24,099 nt of DNA from VRUE01 sp036376775. GTDB lineage: Bacteria > Actinomycetota > Thermoleophilia > Solirubrobacterales > 70-9. The translations under genes were made by a program, and so were the position numbers. Position 1 is the first letter of the stretch, and each line of letters starts with the position of its first letter. A model generated the notes under the pieces. The model was not told the DNA's origin, did not search any database, and saw only the letters and a program-made list of their open reading frames with translations. The stretch is from the NCBI GenBank assembly GCA_036376775.1, contig DASUZP010000043.1, forward strand, positions 1 through 24,099. Reading direction: 5' to 3'. Of this stretch, positions 14,394 through 20,920 are shown one piece after another.

Positions 14394-15440
14394 GTAAACG
14401 AACGACCCGTCAACGGCTTCGCTGAGGCTTGCCAGGAAGGCCGTCGTATCGAGGAAGTAGTTGGGGTATGCCCGTTTTAGCGAGGCCACCGAGTCAGCGC
14501 TTACAAGCACAACGTCAATCATCGGATCGCCTTCGGTTTTGCGCTCGGCAGAGCTATAGGCCATCGCCGCAATGGTGGTGTCGGTGTAGCTGCTGACACG
14601 CAGGACGTTCTCGCTGAGGTTGAGTTCGAGCAAGAACGTGTGCTTTGCCCCCGGCTTGAGGTGCTGTTCAACGTGCTGAAGGGCCGCGCCGTAGGCCGAG
14701 AGGCGATCGACGACCTGCAACTGACTTGCGTATTCACGCAGCTCATCGATCAGCTCCCCTGGATCTTCCGGCGTACCAGGAACCAGAGGCGTTTCCTCTC
14801 GAAGTGCAAGCGCCGAACTCATCAACGCAAAGAAGCGCAGCCAGCCTTCGTCACCCATGCTCGACTTGAGCGCCTGCTCGGTGAAGGTGCCGACGGTCTC
14901 AACGGCGGTCGCCCAACCATGCTGAAGTTGCGAGCGAAGTTGAAGCTCGATTTTCAAATCGTTGTAAGTGTCTTTTTTGTCGCTGTGGTAGCCGTAGACG
15001 AGATGGACTCCTCGGTAACCGCTTTCTTTCGGTTCCCAGATATAGAGATCCTGGCGAACGAGTTTGTGCTTCATTTGAGCTTTGTCGCGGTAGAAATTGA
15101 GAAGCTCGGTCACTTTCTCGACATTGGACATCACCGCCCGGCAGCCTCCTAGATCCTGCATCCGGGAGAGCTTCATCCCGGGAATTCGTTCCAGCTTGTG
15201 TCGGATTGATGGGAGTCGCTTGATTCGCTGCGCAACCGTGGGGTCCACGTCGATCTGGGCGGCGTTGGACCGCAGGTTCATCTGAAGAGTGTTCAGCGGG
15301 AAGCTGTGGGAAGACCGCCAGTTGTTGATTACCAACCTGGCTTTGTCTTTGTCGGCCTGCGTCGCCTTCGGGTCGATGTAGCAAGCCCCCGCCTTATCGA
15401 CGCTCGATCTCGAATGTCTTGGCTCAGTCCAAGTAGCCAT
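14388..15440 (-). CDS. stand-alone RelA/SpoT-domain alarmone synthetase
   Basis: 350 aa from MATWTEPRHSRSSVDKAG (ATG at 15440; an upstream in-frame ATG at 15506 is possible). The (p)ppGpp-synthetase fold is recognisable: PSIRHKLERIPGMKLSRMQD with the catalytic Asp97 in QDLGGCRAV, the G-loop KESGYRGVHLVYGY with the nucleotide-stacking Tyr142, and IELQLRSQLQHGWATAVE with Glu165/Gln167. No HD hydrolase and no TGS/ACT domain, so it would make but not remove alarmone. About 170 further residues have no recognised domain. Similar single-domain enzymes include housekeeping small alarmone synthetases and toxSAS/CapRel toxins that block translation or defend against phage; the accessory location favours the latter, but no antitoxin is adjacent. 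Codon use is less GC-biased than in neighbours. Confidence 0.85.
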   Translation of the reverse strand: MATWTEPRHSRSSVDKAGACYIDPKATQADKDKARLVINNWRSSHSFPLNTLQMNLRSNAAQIDVDPTVAQRIKRLPSIRHKLERIPGMKLSRMQDLGGCRAVMSNVEKVTELLNFYRDKAQMKHKLVRQDLYIWEPKESGYRGVHLVYGYHSDKKDTYNDLKIELQLRSQLQHGWATAVETVGTFTEQALKSSMGDEGWLRFFALMSSALALREETPLVPGTPEDPGELIDELREYASQLQVVDRLSAYGAALQHVEQHLKPGAKHTFLLELNLSENVLRVSSYTDTTIAAMAYSSAERKTEGDPMIDVVLVSADSVASLKRAYPNYFLDTTAFLASLSEAVDGSFVYV

Positions 15441-15528
15441 GTCCGGGCAGCATAAGTCGAGCGGGTCAGTCAGAGGAAGGTCGTGCACTGCGTTGGCTAA
15501 GGCCAAGAGGGCCCCCTTCCTTCCCCCT

Positions 15529-15593
15529 TCGCTTCTACAGAGAAGGGATATGTGTGATCGACGTCACTCAAGCTAAACTGGCTGGCTGGCCAG
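15529..15593 (+). promoter_or_regulatory. composite element copy 2 in the R2lox-SCP2 promoter region
   Basis: GCTTCTACAGAGAAGGGATA (15531-15550) is followed by TGTGATCGACGTCAC (15553-15567), the same pair as at 12660-12701 but inverted as a unit, and in the same gene-relative orientation as the MMPL copy. Twelve bases downstream of TCAC, GGCTGGCTGGCCAG (15580-15593) resembles the GGCTGGCTAACCAGCC palindrome at the MMPL start. TAAACT at 15574-15579 could be a -10. The gene begins 65 bp further on, after AAGGAGAG (15649-15656), a good Shine-Dalgarno. Confidence 0.65.
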
Positions 15594-15658
15594 GATCGCG
15601 GTAGTCTGGCTCTACGCAGCCCCGGAGGCGCCGGCGGCGCCCTAACCGAAGGAGAGAG

Positions 15659-16945
15659 ATGAGCGTCGCATCCCAGAGCCTGATGGACAACGTCACCTAC
15701 GTCGATCTATACCAACGCTGGGAGCAGGGCAACTGGAGCGCCTACGACCTGGACTTCTCCCAGGACCGCGCCGGCTGGGAGGCGCTCAGCGACATCCAGC
15801 GCCGCTCGGCGATGTGGATCTACTCGATGTTCTATTACGGCGAGGACCGGGTCGCCGACACCCTCGCCCCCTACATCACCGCCGCGCCGACCGAGGAGCA
15901 GTCCTACTTCCTCGCCACCCAGCAGGTCGACGAGGTCCGCCACTCAATCTTCTTCCACCGTTTCTTCAAGGAGGTGATCGGGGTCGGCGGCGACTCGATC
16001 GAGCAGACCCTCTCCTCCACCATGCCCCAGCTCAACTGGGGTTACCGCGGCATCTTCGACCGGCTCGACCTGATGGCCGAGGAACTGCGCAAGGACCGCT
16101 CGCTGCCCAAGTACGCGCAGGCGATCACCCTCTACCACCTGATCGTCGAGGGCAGCCTCGCCCAACCGGGCCAGCACTTCATCGAGGACTTCTTCGCTTC
16201 CGAGGATTCGATGCCGGGCTTCAGCGCTGGCATGGCCAACGTCTCCCGCGACGAGCAGCGCCACATCGGCTTCGGCGTCAAGGTGCTCTCCGAGCTACTG
16301 GGCGAAGGGAACCCCGGCTGGGAGGAGAACCGCGCCGCGGTCACCGAGCTGCTGCGCGAAACGCTGCCCTACGGGCCGGCTGTCTTCTACCCGCCGAACA
16401 TGGACCGCTCCTACACCGAGTGCTACGGCTTCTCACTCGAGGACATCTTCTCTTTCGGACTGAAACTGATCCGCCAGCGCTGGCGCACGATCGGCTACCC
16501 GACCGAGGAGATGCCGCCCGGCGTCTTCCCCTTCGACCCCGAGGCCTCCGCCGAGGAAGTGGCCGAGCGCCAGGTGAAGCTGATGGAGGCCGGTGTGCTC
16601 GGCCCGCCCGACGGCCCCGCTCCCGACTCCTCGCCGGAGACCCAGCGCCTCTACTTCGACATCGTCACCCGCGTCGCCGACCCGGCCGCCGCCAACGGCT
16701 CGCCGCTGGTCTACCAGTACCGCTTCAGCGATGCCGAGCCCTGGCATCTCGTGCTCGACAACGGCTCGACCCGCGCCGAACCGGGCGAAGCCCCGAACCC
16801 GACGCTGACCGTCGAGGCGAGCTGGGCCGATTTCGTCTCGATGAGCAAACCCGACGCAAATCCGCTGAAGATGGTCCTGCAGCGCCGCATCCGCCCGCGC
16901 GGCAAGGTGCGCGAGATCGCGCGGCTGCGCAAGGTGTTTCGTTAA
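15659..16945 (+). CDS. R2-like ligand-binding oxidase (R2lox) fused to a C-terminal SCP2 lipid-binding domain
   Basis: 428 aa. Residues 1-310 are a ferritin-like R2 domain with all six metal ligands: E62, E92 and H95 (DEVRH), E164 (IVEGS), E199 and H202 (DEQRH). V65 (E62+3) and Y159 (E164-5) occupy the places of the Val-Tyr pair that forms an ether cross-link in Mycobacterium tuberculosis R2lox (Rv0233), a Mn/Fe oxidase that co-purifies with a long-chain fatty acid. Residues from about 325 on (LYFDIVTRVADPAAANGSPL, EPWHLVLDNGSTRAEPGEAP, LTVEASWADFVSMSKPDANP) form an SCP2 sterol/lipid-carrier domain, absent from the 314-aa Rv0233. The lipid carrier may present substrate to the oxidase; that is inference. 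Strong Shine-Dalgarno. The stop overlaps the arm of a 31-bp inverted repeat. It is not a class I ribonucleotide reductase subunit; no R1 gene is nearby. Confidence 0.86.
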   Translation: MSVASQSLMDNVTYVDLYQRWEQGNWSAYDLDFSQDRAGWEALSDIQRRSAMWIYSMFYYGEDRVADTLAPYITAAPTEEQSYFLATQQVDEVRHSIFFHRFFKEVIGVGGDSIEQTLSSTMPQLNWGYRGIFDRLDLMAEELRKDRSLPKYAQAITLYHLIVEGSLAQPGQHFIEDFFASEDSMPGFSAGMANVSRDEQRHIGFGVKVLSELLGEGNPGWEENRAAVTELLRETLPYGPAVFYPPNMDRSYTECYGFSLEDIFSFGLKLIRQRWRTIGYPTEEMPPGVFPFDPEASAEEVAERQVKLMEAGVLGPPDGPAPDSSPETQRLYFDIVTRVADPAAANGSPLVYQYRFSDAEPWHLVLDNGSTRAEPGEAPNPTLTVEASWADFVSMSKPDANPLKMVLQRRIRPRGKVREIARLRKVFR

Positions 16946-17052
16946 GAGGGCCTGGGTGGCCCCTCCCCTGAGGCCGTTGCGCAGCTGAATCGCCTGTCAG
17001 GGTTCAAACGTGGTTCCTGGAGCCTCAGGGGAGGGGCCACCCAGGCCCTCTT
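16944..17052. repeat. 31-bp perfect inverted repeat between convergent R2lox-SCP2 and amidase
   Basis: Arms 16944-16974 and 17022-17052 are fully complementary over 31 bp with a 47-nt loop. The left arm includes the last two bases of the R2lox TAA; the right arm ends 6 bp before the amidase stop. It is very GC-rich and symmetrical for both transcripts, so a bidirectional terminator is likely. Confidence 0.8.
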
Positions 17053-17058
17053 TCTCGG

Positions 17059-18465
17059 CTAGCTGATTGGGGGACGGCGGTTCGCCCAGGGGCGCTCGGA
17101 CTCGAGCTGAGCGGCCAGTGAGAGGAGGGTTGCCTCGTCGCCGGGACGGCCGATGAGCTGAACGGCGAGCGGCATGCCGTCGGCGGCGAAGCCCGCCGGC
17201 ACGGACATCGCCGGGTTGCCGAGGTGGTTCCAGGGGACGCAGTAGGGATAGAAGCGGCTCATGCCGAGCACCGTGCGCAGCGCGCCGCGCCCCTCCCAGC
17301 TCCGCACCGGCAGCGCCGTGCCTCCCATCACCGGGGTCATCAACACGTCATGCGAATCGAAGATCGCGTTGACCCGCGCCGCATCGGCGGCCTCGGCGCC
17401 GCGTGCCCGCTCGAAGAGCCCGTCGGGGATCAGCCTGCCGAGCCGAGCGAAGCCCTGCGTGCGGCGTTCGAGCCGCTCCGGGTAGGGCACCTTCGCAAAG
17501 TCTTCGGCGATGCCACGCAGGTAGCGGGGCGTGATGTTGTTGCCGATGCCTCCCCACTCCGGGTCCCGCTGCACGGCGTCGTGCCCCAGCGAGCGCAGCA
17601 GCTCCGCGGTCTCGACGACGGCGGCTTTGGGCACCTCGCCCACGGTCGGCGGAGCGGCAGCGCGAGGCGGTGCCGTCGACCAGGCGACGCGCAGCTTGCC
17701 GGGGGCCGTTCGTGCCGCCTCGGCGAAGGGGCGCTCCGGCGGAGGGGGCGCTCCCGGCTCCCGCGAGCCGCCGCTGACCAGATCGAGCCAGAGCGCCGTA
17801 TCGGCCACACTGCGGCTGACGCAGTTGTAGACGGAGAGGCCGTTCCAGTGCTGAAGGTCGGGAGCGAGCGAGACGCGGCCGCGCTGCGGTTTCAGCCCGA
17901 CCAGCCCACAGGAGGCGGCGGGGATGCGGATCGACCCGGCGCCGTCGGTGGCGAGGGCGATCGGCACCAACCCGGCGGCAACTGCCGCCGCGCTACCCCC
18001 GCTCGAGCCGCCCGGCGTGCGCTGCGAGTCCCAGGGGTTGCGCGTCACCCCCCAGGTCGCCGTCTCGGTGAAGCCGCAGATCGCCAGCTCGGGCAGCGTG
18101 GTCTTGCCGATCAGGATCGCGCCGGCCTCACGCAAGCGCCGCACGATCTCGCTGTCGGCCTTCGCCGGCTCGGTGAAGCCGTCGGTGCCCAAGGTGGTCA
18201 CGTCCCCCGCCACGTCGACACAGTCCTTGATCGCAATCGGCACCCCAAGCAGCGCCCGCGACTCCCCCGCCTTCAGCCTCGCTTCAGCCTGATCGGCTTC
18301 GAGCAACGCTTTCTCAGCAAAGACAACGCGGAACGAGTTCAGCTGCGGATCGAGCCGCCCGATCCGATCGAGATAGAGCTCCACCAGATCCCGCGGCGAG
18401 ACCCCGCCCTCCCGGACCATCTCGGCCTGCCTGGCCGCTCCCGCAAACGCCAAGTCCTCTGACAT
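17059..18465 (-). CDS. amidase signature (AS) family amidase
   Basis: 468-aa serine amidase using the Ser-cisSer-Lys triad. Lys lies in LLGVPIAIKDCVDVAG, the cis-Ser region in TPGGSSGGSAAAVAAGLVP, and the nucleophile in ATDGAGSIRIPAASCGLVG. The C-terminal part (HLGNPAMSVPAGFAADGMPL, VQLIGRPGDEATLLSLA) is complete. Such enzymes hydrolyse fatty-acid amides, aryl amides or act as GatA paralogues; there is no GatB/C nearby and the length is that of a stand-alone amidase. Start at MSEDLAFAG (18465), with AGGA eight to eleven bases upstream; an ATG nine bases earlier is possible. The frame remains open far beyond this point antisense to other genes, which is GC bias. A long inverted repeat lies directly upstream. 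Confidence 0.9.
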   Translation of the reverse strand: MSEDLAFAGAARQAEMVREGGVSPRDLVELYLDRIGRLDPQLNSFRVVFAEKALLEADQAEARLKAGESRALLGVPIAIKDCVDVAGDVTTLGTDGFTEPAKADSEIVRRLREAGAILIGKTTLPELAICGFTETATWGVTRNPWDSQRTPGGSSGGSAAAVAAGLVPIALATDGAGSIRIPAASCGLVGLKPQRGRVSLAPDLQHWNGLSVYNCVSRSVADTALWLDLVSGGSREPGAPPPPERPFAEAARTAPGKLRVAWSTAPPRAAAPPTVGEVPKAAVVETAELLRSLGHDAVQRDPEWGGIGNNITPRYLRGIAEDFAKVPYPERLERRTQGFARLGRLIPDGLFERARGAEAADAARVNAIFDSHDVLMTPVMGGTALPVRSWEGRGALRTVLGMSRFYPYCVPWNHLGNPAMSVPAGFAADGMPLAVQLIGRPGDEATLLSLAAQLESERPWANRRPPIS

Positions 18466-18477
18466 GCGCTGCATCCT

Positions 18478-18582
18478 AAGCCCCCAGGGCGTCCTCGCAT
18501 GGAGGCTCATGGACAGGCATCCGAACCCTTGACACGCGATCAGCTGCGCGACGGCCTCCGGGCGAGGGCGCCCTGGGGGCTT
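18478..18582. repeat. 21-bp inverted repeat between MMPL stop and amidase start
   Basis: Arms 18478-18498 (AAGCCCCCAGGGCGTCCTCGC without one base matching) and 18562-18582 pair over 21 bp with a single T/G wobble and a 63-nt loop. The right arm ends 2 bp before the MMPL stop codon (18585-18587), so on the minus strand this is the 3' end of the MMPL transcript and the 5' leader of the amidase gene. It would separate their expression. Confidence 0.7.
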
Positions 18583-18584
18583 CG

Positions 18585-20789
18585 CTACGCCTCGACAGGA
18601 GACGGCTCGCTGGAGCCGCTCTCGAAGCTGAAGTCCGGCAGGACGCGGTCGAGCCAGGACGGCATCCACCAGTTCCAGTCGCCCAGTAGCTTCATCGCAG
18701 CGGGGACCAGGATCAGCCGGACCAGGGTCGCGTCGAGGGCGATTGCCACCGCGCAGCCGAGCCCCAGCTCCTTGATCGAGGGTACGCCGGTGAGGACGAA
18801 GACAGCGAAGACGCAGGTCATGATCAGCGCCGCCGAGGAGATCGTGCGGGCGCTCGAGGAGAGGCCTTCGGCGACAGCACGCTCGTTGTCGCCGTGCTCC
18901 ATGTAGTGCTCGCGGATCCGCGACATGAGGAAGACCTCGTAGTCCATCGAGAGGCCGAAGACCACGGCAAAGATCAGCGGCACGTTGATCGTGTCGAGCG
19001 CGCCCTGGCTTTCGAAGCCGAGCAGGCTGTCGAGCCAGCCCCACTGGAAGATCGCGACGAGCACGCCGAAGGCGGCGCCGATCGAGAGCAGGTTCATCAG
19101 CACCGCCTTGAGCGGCAGCAGCAACGAGCGCAGCATCGCCATCAGCACGAGGAAGCTGAGCGCGAGGACGAAGAGGACGATCTTCCACATCGAGCCGCTG
19201 ATCAGCGCACGCACGTCGTGGCTGCGCGCGGTCTCGCCGCCGACATTGACCGCCGCGACGTGGCCCAGCCGGGTCGAGGGCGCGATCGGATCGCGCAGGC
19301 GCTCGACCAGCGCAATCGCCGCATCGGACTCGCTCGGAGCGCTCGGCGTCGCCTGGACCAGGACGCTGCCCTTGGCGAATACCGGGGGAGCGACCGAGGC
19401 GACACCTGGCGTCGCTTCGAGTCGGCGCACGAACGCCGCCGTCGCCGTACGCTCTTCGCTGCCGGCGGCACCGGAGTCGAAGGCGGCGACGATCTGAACC
19501 GGATCGGTGCCGCCGCCGAGCTGCTTCGAGGCGAGTTCGTTGCCGACCCGGACGTCGCTGCCCTGCGGGAATTGGGTCAGCGCCTGCGTGCCGGTGGTCA
19601 GCGAGAGAACCGGAATGGCAAGAAAGAGCAGAACGGCGCTGACGCCGATCACCGCGGTCCAGGGCCGAGCCATGATGTTCGTCGTCCAGCCTTTCCAGAA
19701 AGCCGATTCGGTCGCCGGCGGGCGGTCGGGGCGGCGGAAGACCCGATGCTTGAAGAAACCCAACACCCGGGCGACTATCCCGCCCGGCAGCACACGGTCG
19801 CCGAGCATGGCGATCAGCGCCGGCAGCAGGGTCGTCGCGGCGAGGATCGAGACGGCGACCACCGTCATCGCGCCGAGCGCCATCGAGCGCAGCGCCTGAT
19901 TGTCGACCATCCACAGTCCTGCCAGCGAGACGATCACCGCCAGGCCGGAGAAGGTCACCGCCAGACCCGAGGTCGAAAGCGCCTCGGCGCGGGCATCGTC
20001 AGGGGTGCGCCCCGCCGCCCGCTCCTCGCGGTAGCGGGCGAGGATGAACAGCGAATAGTCGATCGCCACCCCGATGCCGATCATCGAGGCCATGTTGGTG
20101 ACGAACACCGAAGTGCTCATCTGCAGCGAGATGAAGTAGATCAGGGCACCGGTGACGATCACGCTGACGAAGCCCAAGGTCAGGGGCAGCGCCGCGGCGG
20201 CGAGCGAGCCGAAGACGACCAACAGGATCAGCGCCACGATCGGGAAGCCGCTCTTCTCGGCCTGGGAGAGGTCCTTCTTGGAGAGCTCCTGCATCCCCGC
20301 CCAGATCGTCGGCTGGCCAGCAAGGTAGGTCGTGACGCCACCCTCTGCCGTGCCCAGATCGAGGTCTTCGCGCAGCGTCGCAGCCGGGTCGATCAGCTCG
20401 TCGGAGCTGAGATCGCTGCGCAGGGCCAACATCGCCGTGCCCTCGCGCCGCAGCTGGACCGCGGCGCGGCGGGCCGCCGTCGGCGGCAGGGTCACGTCGT
20501 CGACGCCAGCGACGGCGCGGCGTACGCGGTCGATCGCCGCAGCCTGCGCGGCCGGTCCGGCGGCCGGTCCGGCCTTCAACAGCACTGCGATCCCATCTGC
20601 GTCGCCTCCGAATTCGTCTTCGACCGCGTTGCTGACCGCCTTCGACTGGCTGCCAGGCGTGTCGAAACCGCCACCGGTGAGGTGTTCGGTCTGGCGAGAA
20701 GCGAGGGGCCAAGCAAGCAGAAGGACGGCGACCCAGCCGATCAGCACCCAGCGCCGTCGGCGCCCCAGAAAACCGGCAAGTCTGCTCAT
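18585..20789 (-). CDS. MMPL/RND-family membrane transporter
   Basis: 734-aa proton-driven exporter of the MMPL family, which in actinobacteria moves lipids, glycolipids or hydrophobic drugs. Two homologous halves of about six membrane helices each flank large extracytoplasmic domains. The first MMPL core shows MIGIGVAIDYSLFILARYRE, the second VVFGLSMDYEVFLMSRIREH; both keep the G-x-x-x-D-Y motif whose Asp-Tyr pair conducts protons. Basic N-terminus (RLAGFLGRRRRWVLIGWVAV) precedes TM1. The start at 20789 is chosen for GAGAG just upstream; an ATG at 20801 sits inside the palindromic GGCTGG site. A TetR gene lies one gene upstream on the same strand, a common pairing. The C-terminus is short, with no mycobacterial-style cytosolic extension. 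Confidence 0.93.
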   Translation of the reverse strand: MSRLAGFLGRRRRWVLIGWVAVLLLAWPLASRQTEHLTGGGFDTPGSQSKAVSNAVEDEFGGDADGIAVLLKAGPAAGPAAQAAAIDRVRRAVAGVDDVTLPPTAARRAAVQLRREGTAMLALRSDLSSDELIDPAATLREDLDLGTAEGGVTTYLAGQPTIWAGMQELSKKDLSQAEKSGFPIVALILLVVFGSLAAAALPLTLGFVSVIVTGALIYFISLQMSTSVFVTNMASMIGIGVAIDYSLFILARYREERAAGRTPDDARAEALSTSGLAVTFSGLAVIVSLAGLWMVDNQALRSMALGAMTVVAVSILAATTLLPALIAMLGDRVLPGGIVARVLGFFKHRVFRRPDRPPATESAFWKGWTTNIMARPWTAVIGVSAVLLFLAIPVLSLTTGTQALTQFPQGSDVRVGNELASKQLGGGTDPVQIVAAFDSGAAGSEERTATAAFVRRLEATPGVASVAPPVFAKGSVLVQATPSAPSESDAAIALVERLRDPIAPSTRLGHVAAVNVGGETARSHDVRALISGSMWKIVLFVLALSFLVLMAMLRSLLLPLKAVLMNLLSIGAAFGVLVAIFQWGWLDSLLGFESQGALDTINVPLIFAVVFGLSMDYEVFLMSRIREHYMEHGDNERAVAEGLSSSARTISSAALIMTCVFAVFVLTGVPSIKELGLGCAVAIALDATLVRLILVPAAMKLLGDWNWWMPSWLDRVLPDFSFESGSSEPSPVEA

Positions 20790-20802
20790 CGGCTCTCGCA
20801 TT

Positions 20803-20818
20803 GGCTGGTTAGCCAGCC
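20803..20818. promoter_or_regulatory. 16-bp near-palindrome at the MMPL start, operator candidate
   Basis: GGCTGGTTAGCCAGCC is a near-perfect palindrome (one mismatched pair) 14 bp upstream of the MMPL start codon. A related sequence, GGCTGGCTGGCCAG, occurs upstream of R2lox-SCP2 (15580-15593), also downstream of the composite element. Size and symmetry suit a TetR-family or similar dimeric repressor; the regulator encoded at 21801-22409 is the obvious candidate, without proof. Confidence 0.45.
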
Positions 20819-20841
20819 TCGCCGACAGAGCCGCGGCAGTC

Positions 20842-20879
20842 TGTGAGGAGAGTCACGCCTATCCCTTCTCTGTAGAAGC
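20842..20879 (-). promoter_or_regulatory. composite element copy 3 upstream of MMPL
   Basis: TGTGAGGAGAGTCAC (20842-20856) followed at the same spacing as copy 1 by CTATCCCTTCTCTGTAGAAGC (20859-20879, 21 nt given in two overlapping parts: CTATCCCTTC and TCTCTGTAGAAGC). The N6 spacer differs from the other copies while both flanking boxes are kept, which argues for selection on the boxes. Read on the minus strand it precedes MMPL in the orientation copy 2 has to R2lox-SCP2. Confidence 0.65.
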
Positions 20880-20920
20880 CCCGGGCGCTGATGGCTGTGC
20901 CTGGCAGGCAGTCTGTTGGC

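Larger units (their letters stand above)
12679..15551. mobile_element. accessory block bounded by inverted repeats (possible transposon-like unit)
   Basis: The block lies between inverted copies of ATATCCCTTCTCTGTAGAAG (12679-12698; complement at 15532-15551), themselves flanked by a 17-bp direct repeat TGTGTGATCGACGTCAC. This is the layout of terminal inverted repeats inside a target duplication. The contents are accessory: an IS1595-type transposase, small HTH proteins and a RelA/SpoT enzyme, with lower GC than either side. Against a simple transposon: the same composite motif stands alone at 20842-20879, and the transposase gene has its own palindromic end inside the block. The limits are therefore a hypothesis. 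Confidence 0.35.

Noticed and set aside
15659..16945. Class I ribonucleotide reductase beta subunit
   Set aside because: The Val65/Tyr159 pair and metal-ligand spacing fit R2lox, an SCP2 domain is attached, and no alpha subunit is adjacent.
18466..19914. N-terminal extension of the amidase frame
   Set aside because: The open frame continues because of GC bias, but it overlaps the MMPL gene antisense and crosses the intergenic inverted repeat. Family length and the Shine-Dalgarno support the start at 18465.
18894..20846. 650-aa plus-strand open frame over the MMPL gene
   Set aside because: Antisense to a clear MMPL transporter; composition (Arg, His, Asp, Gln) is that of a mirror frame.
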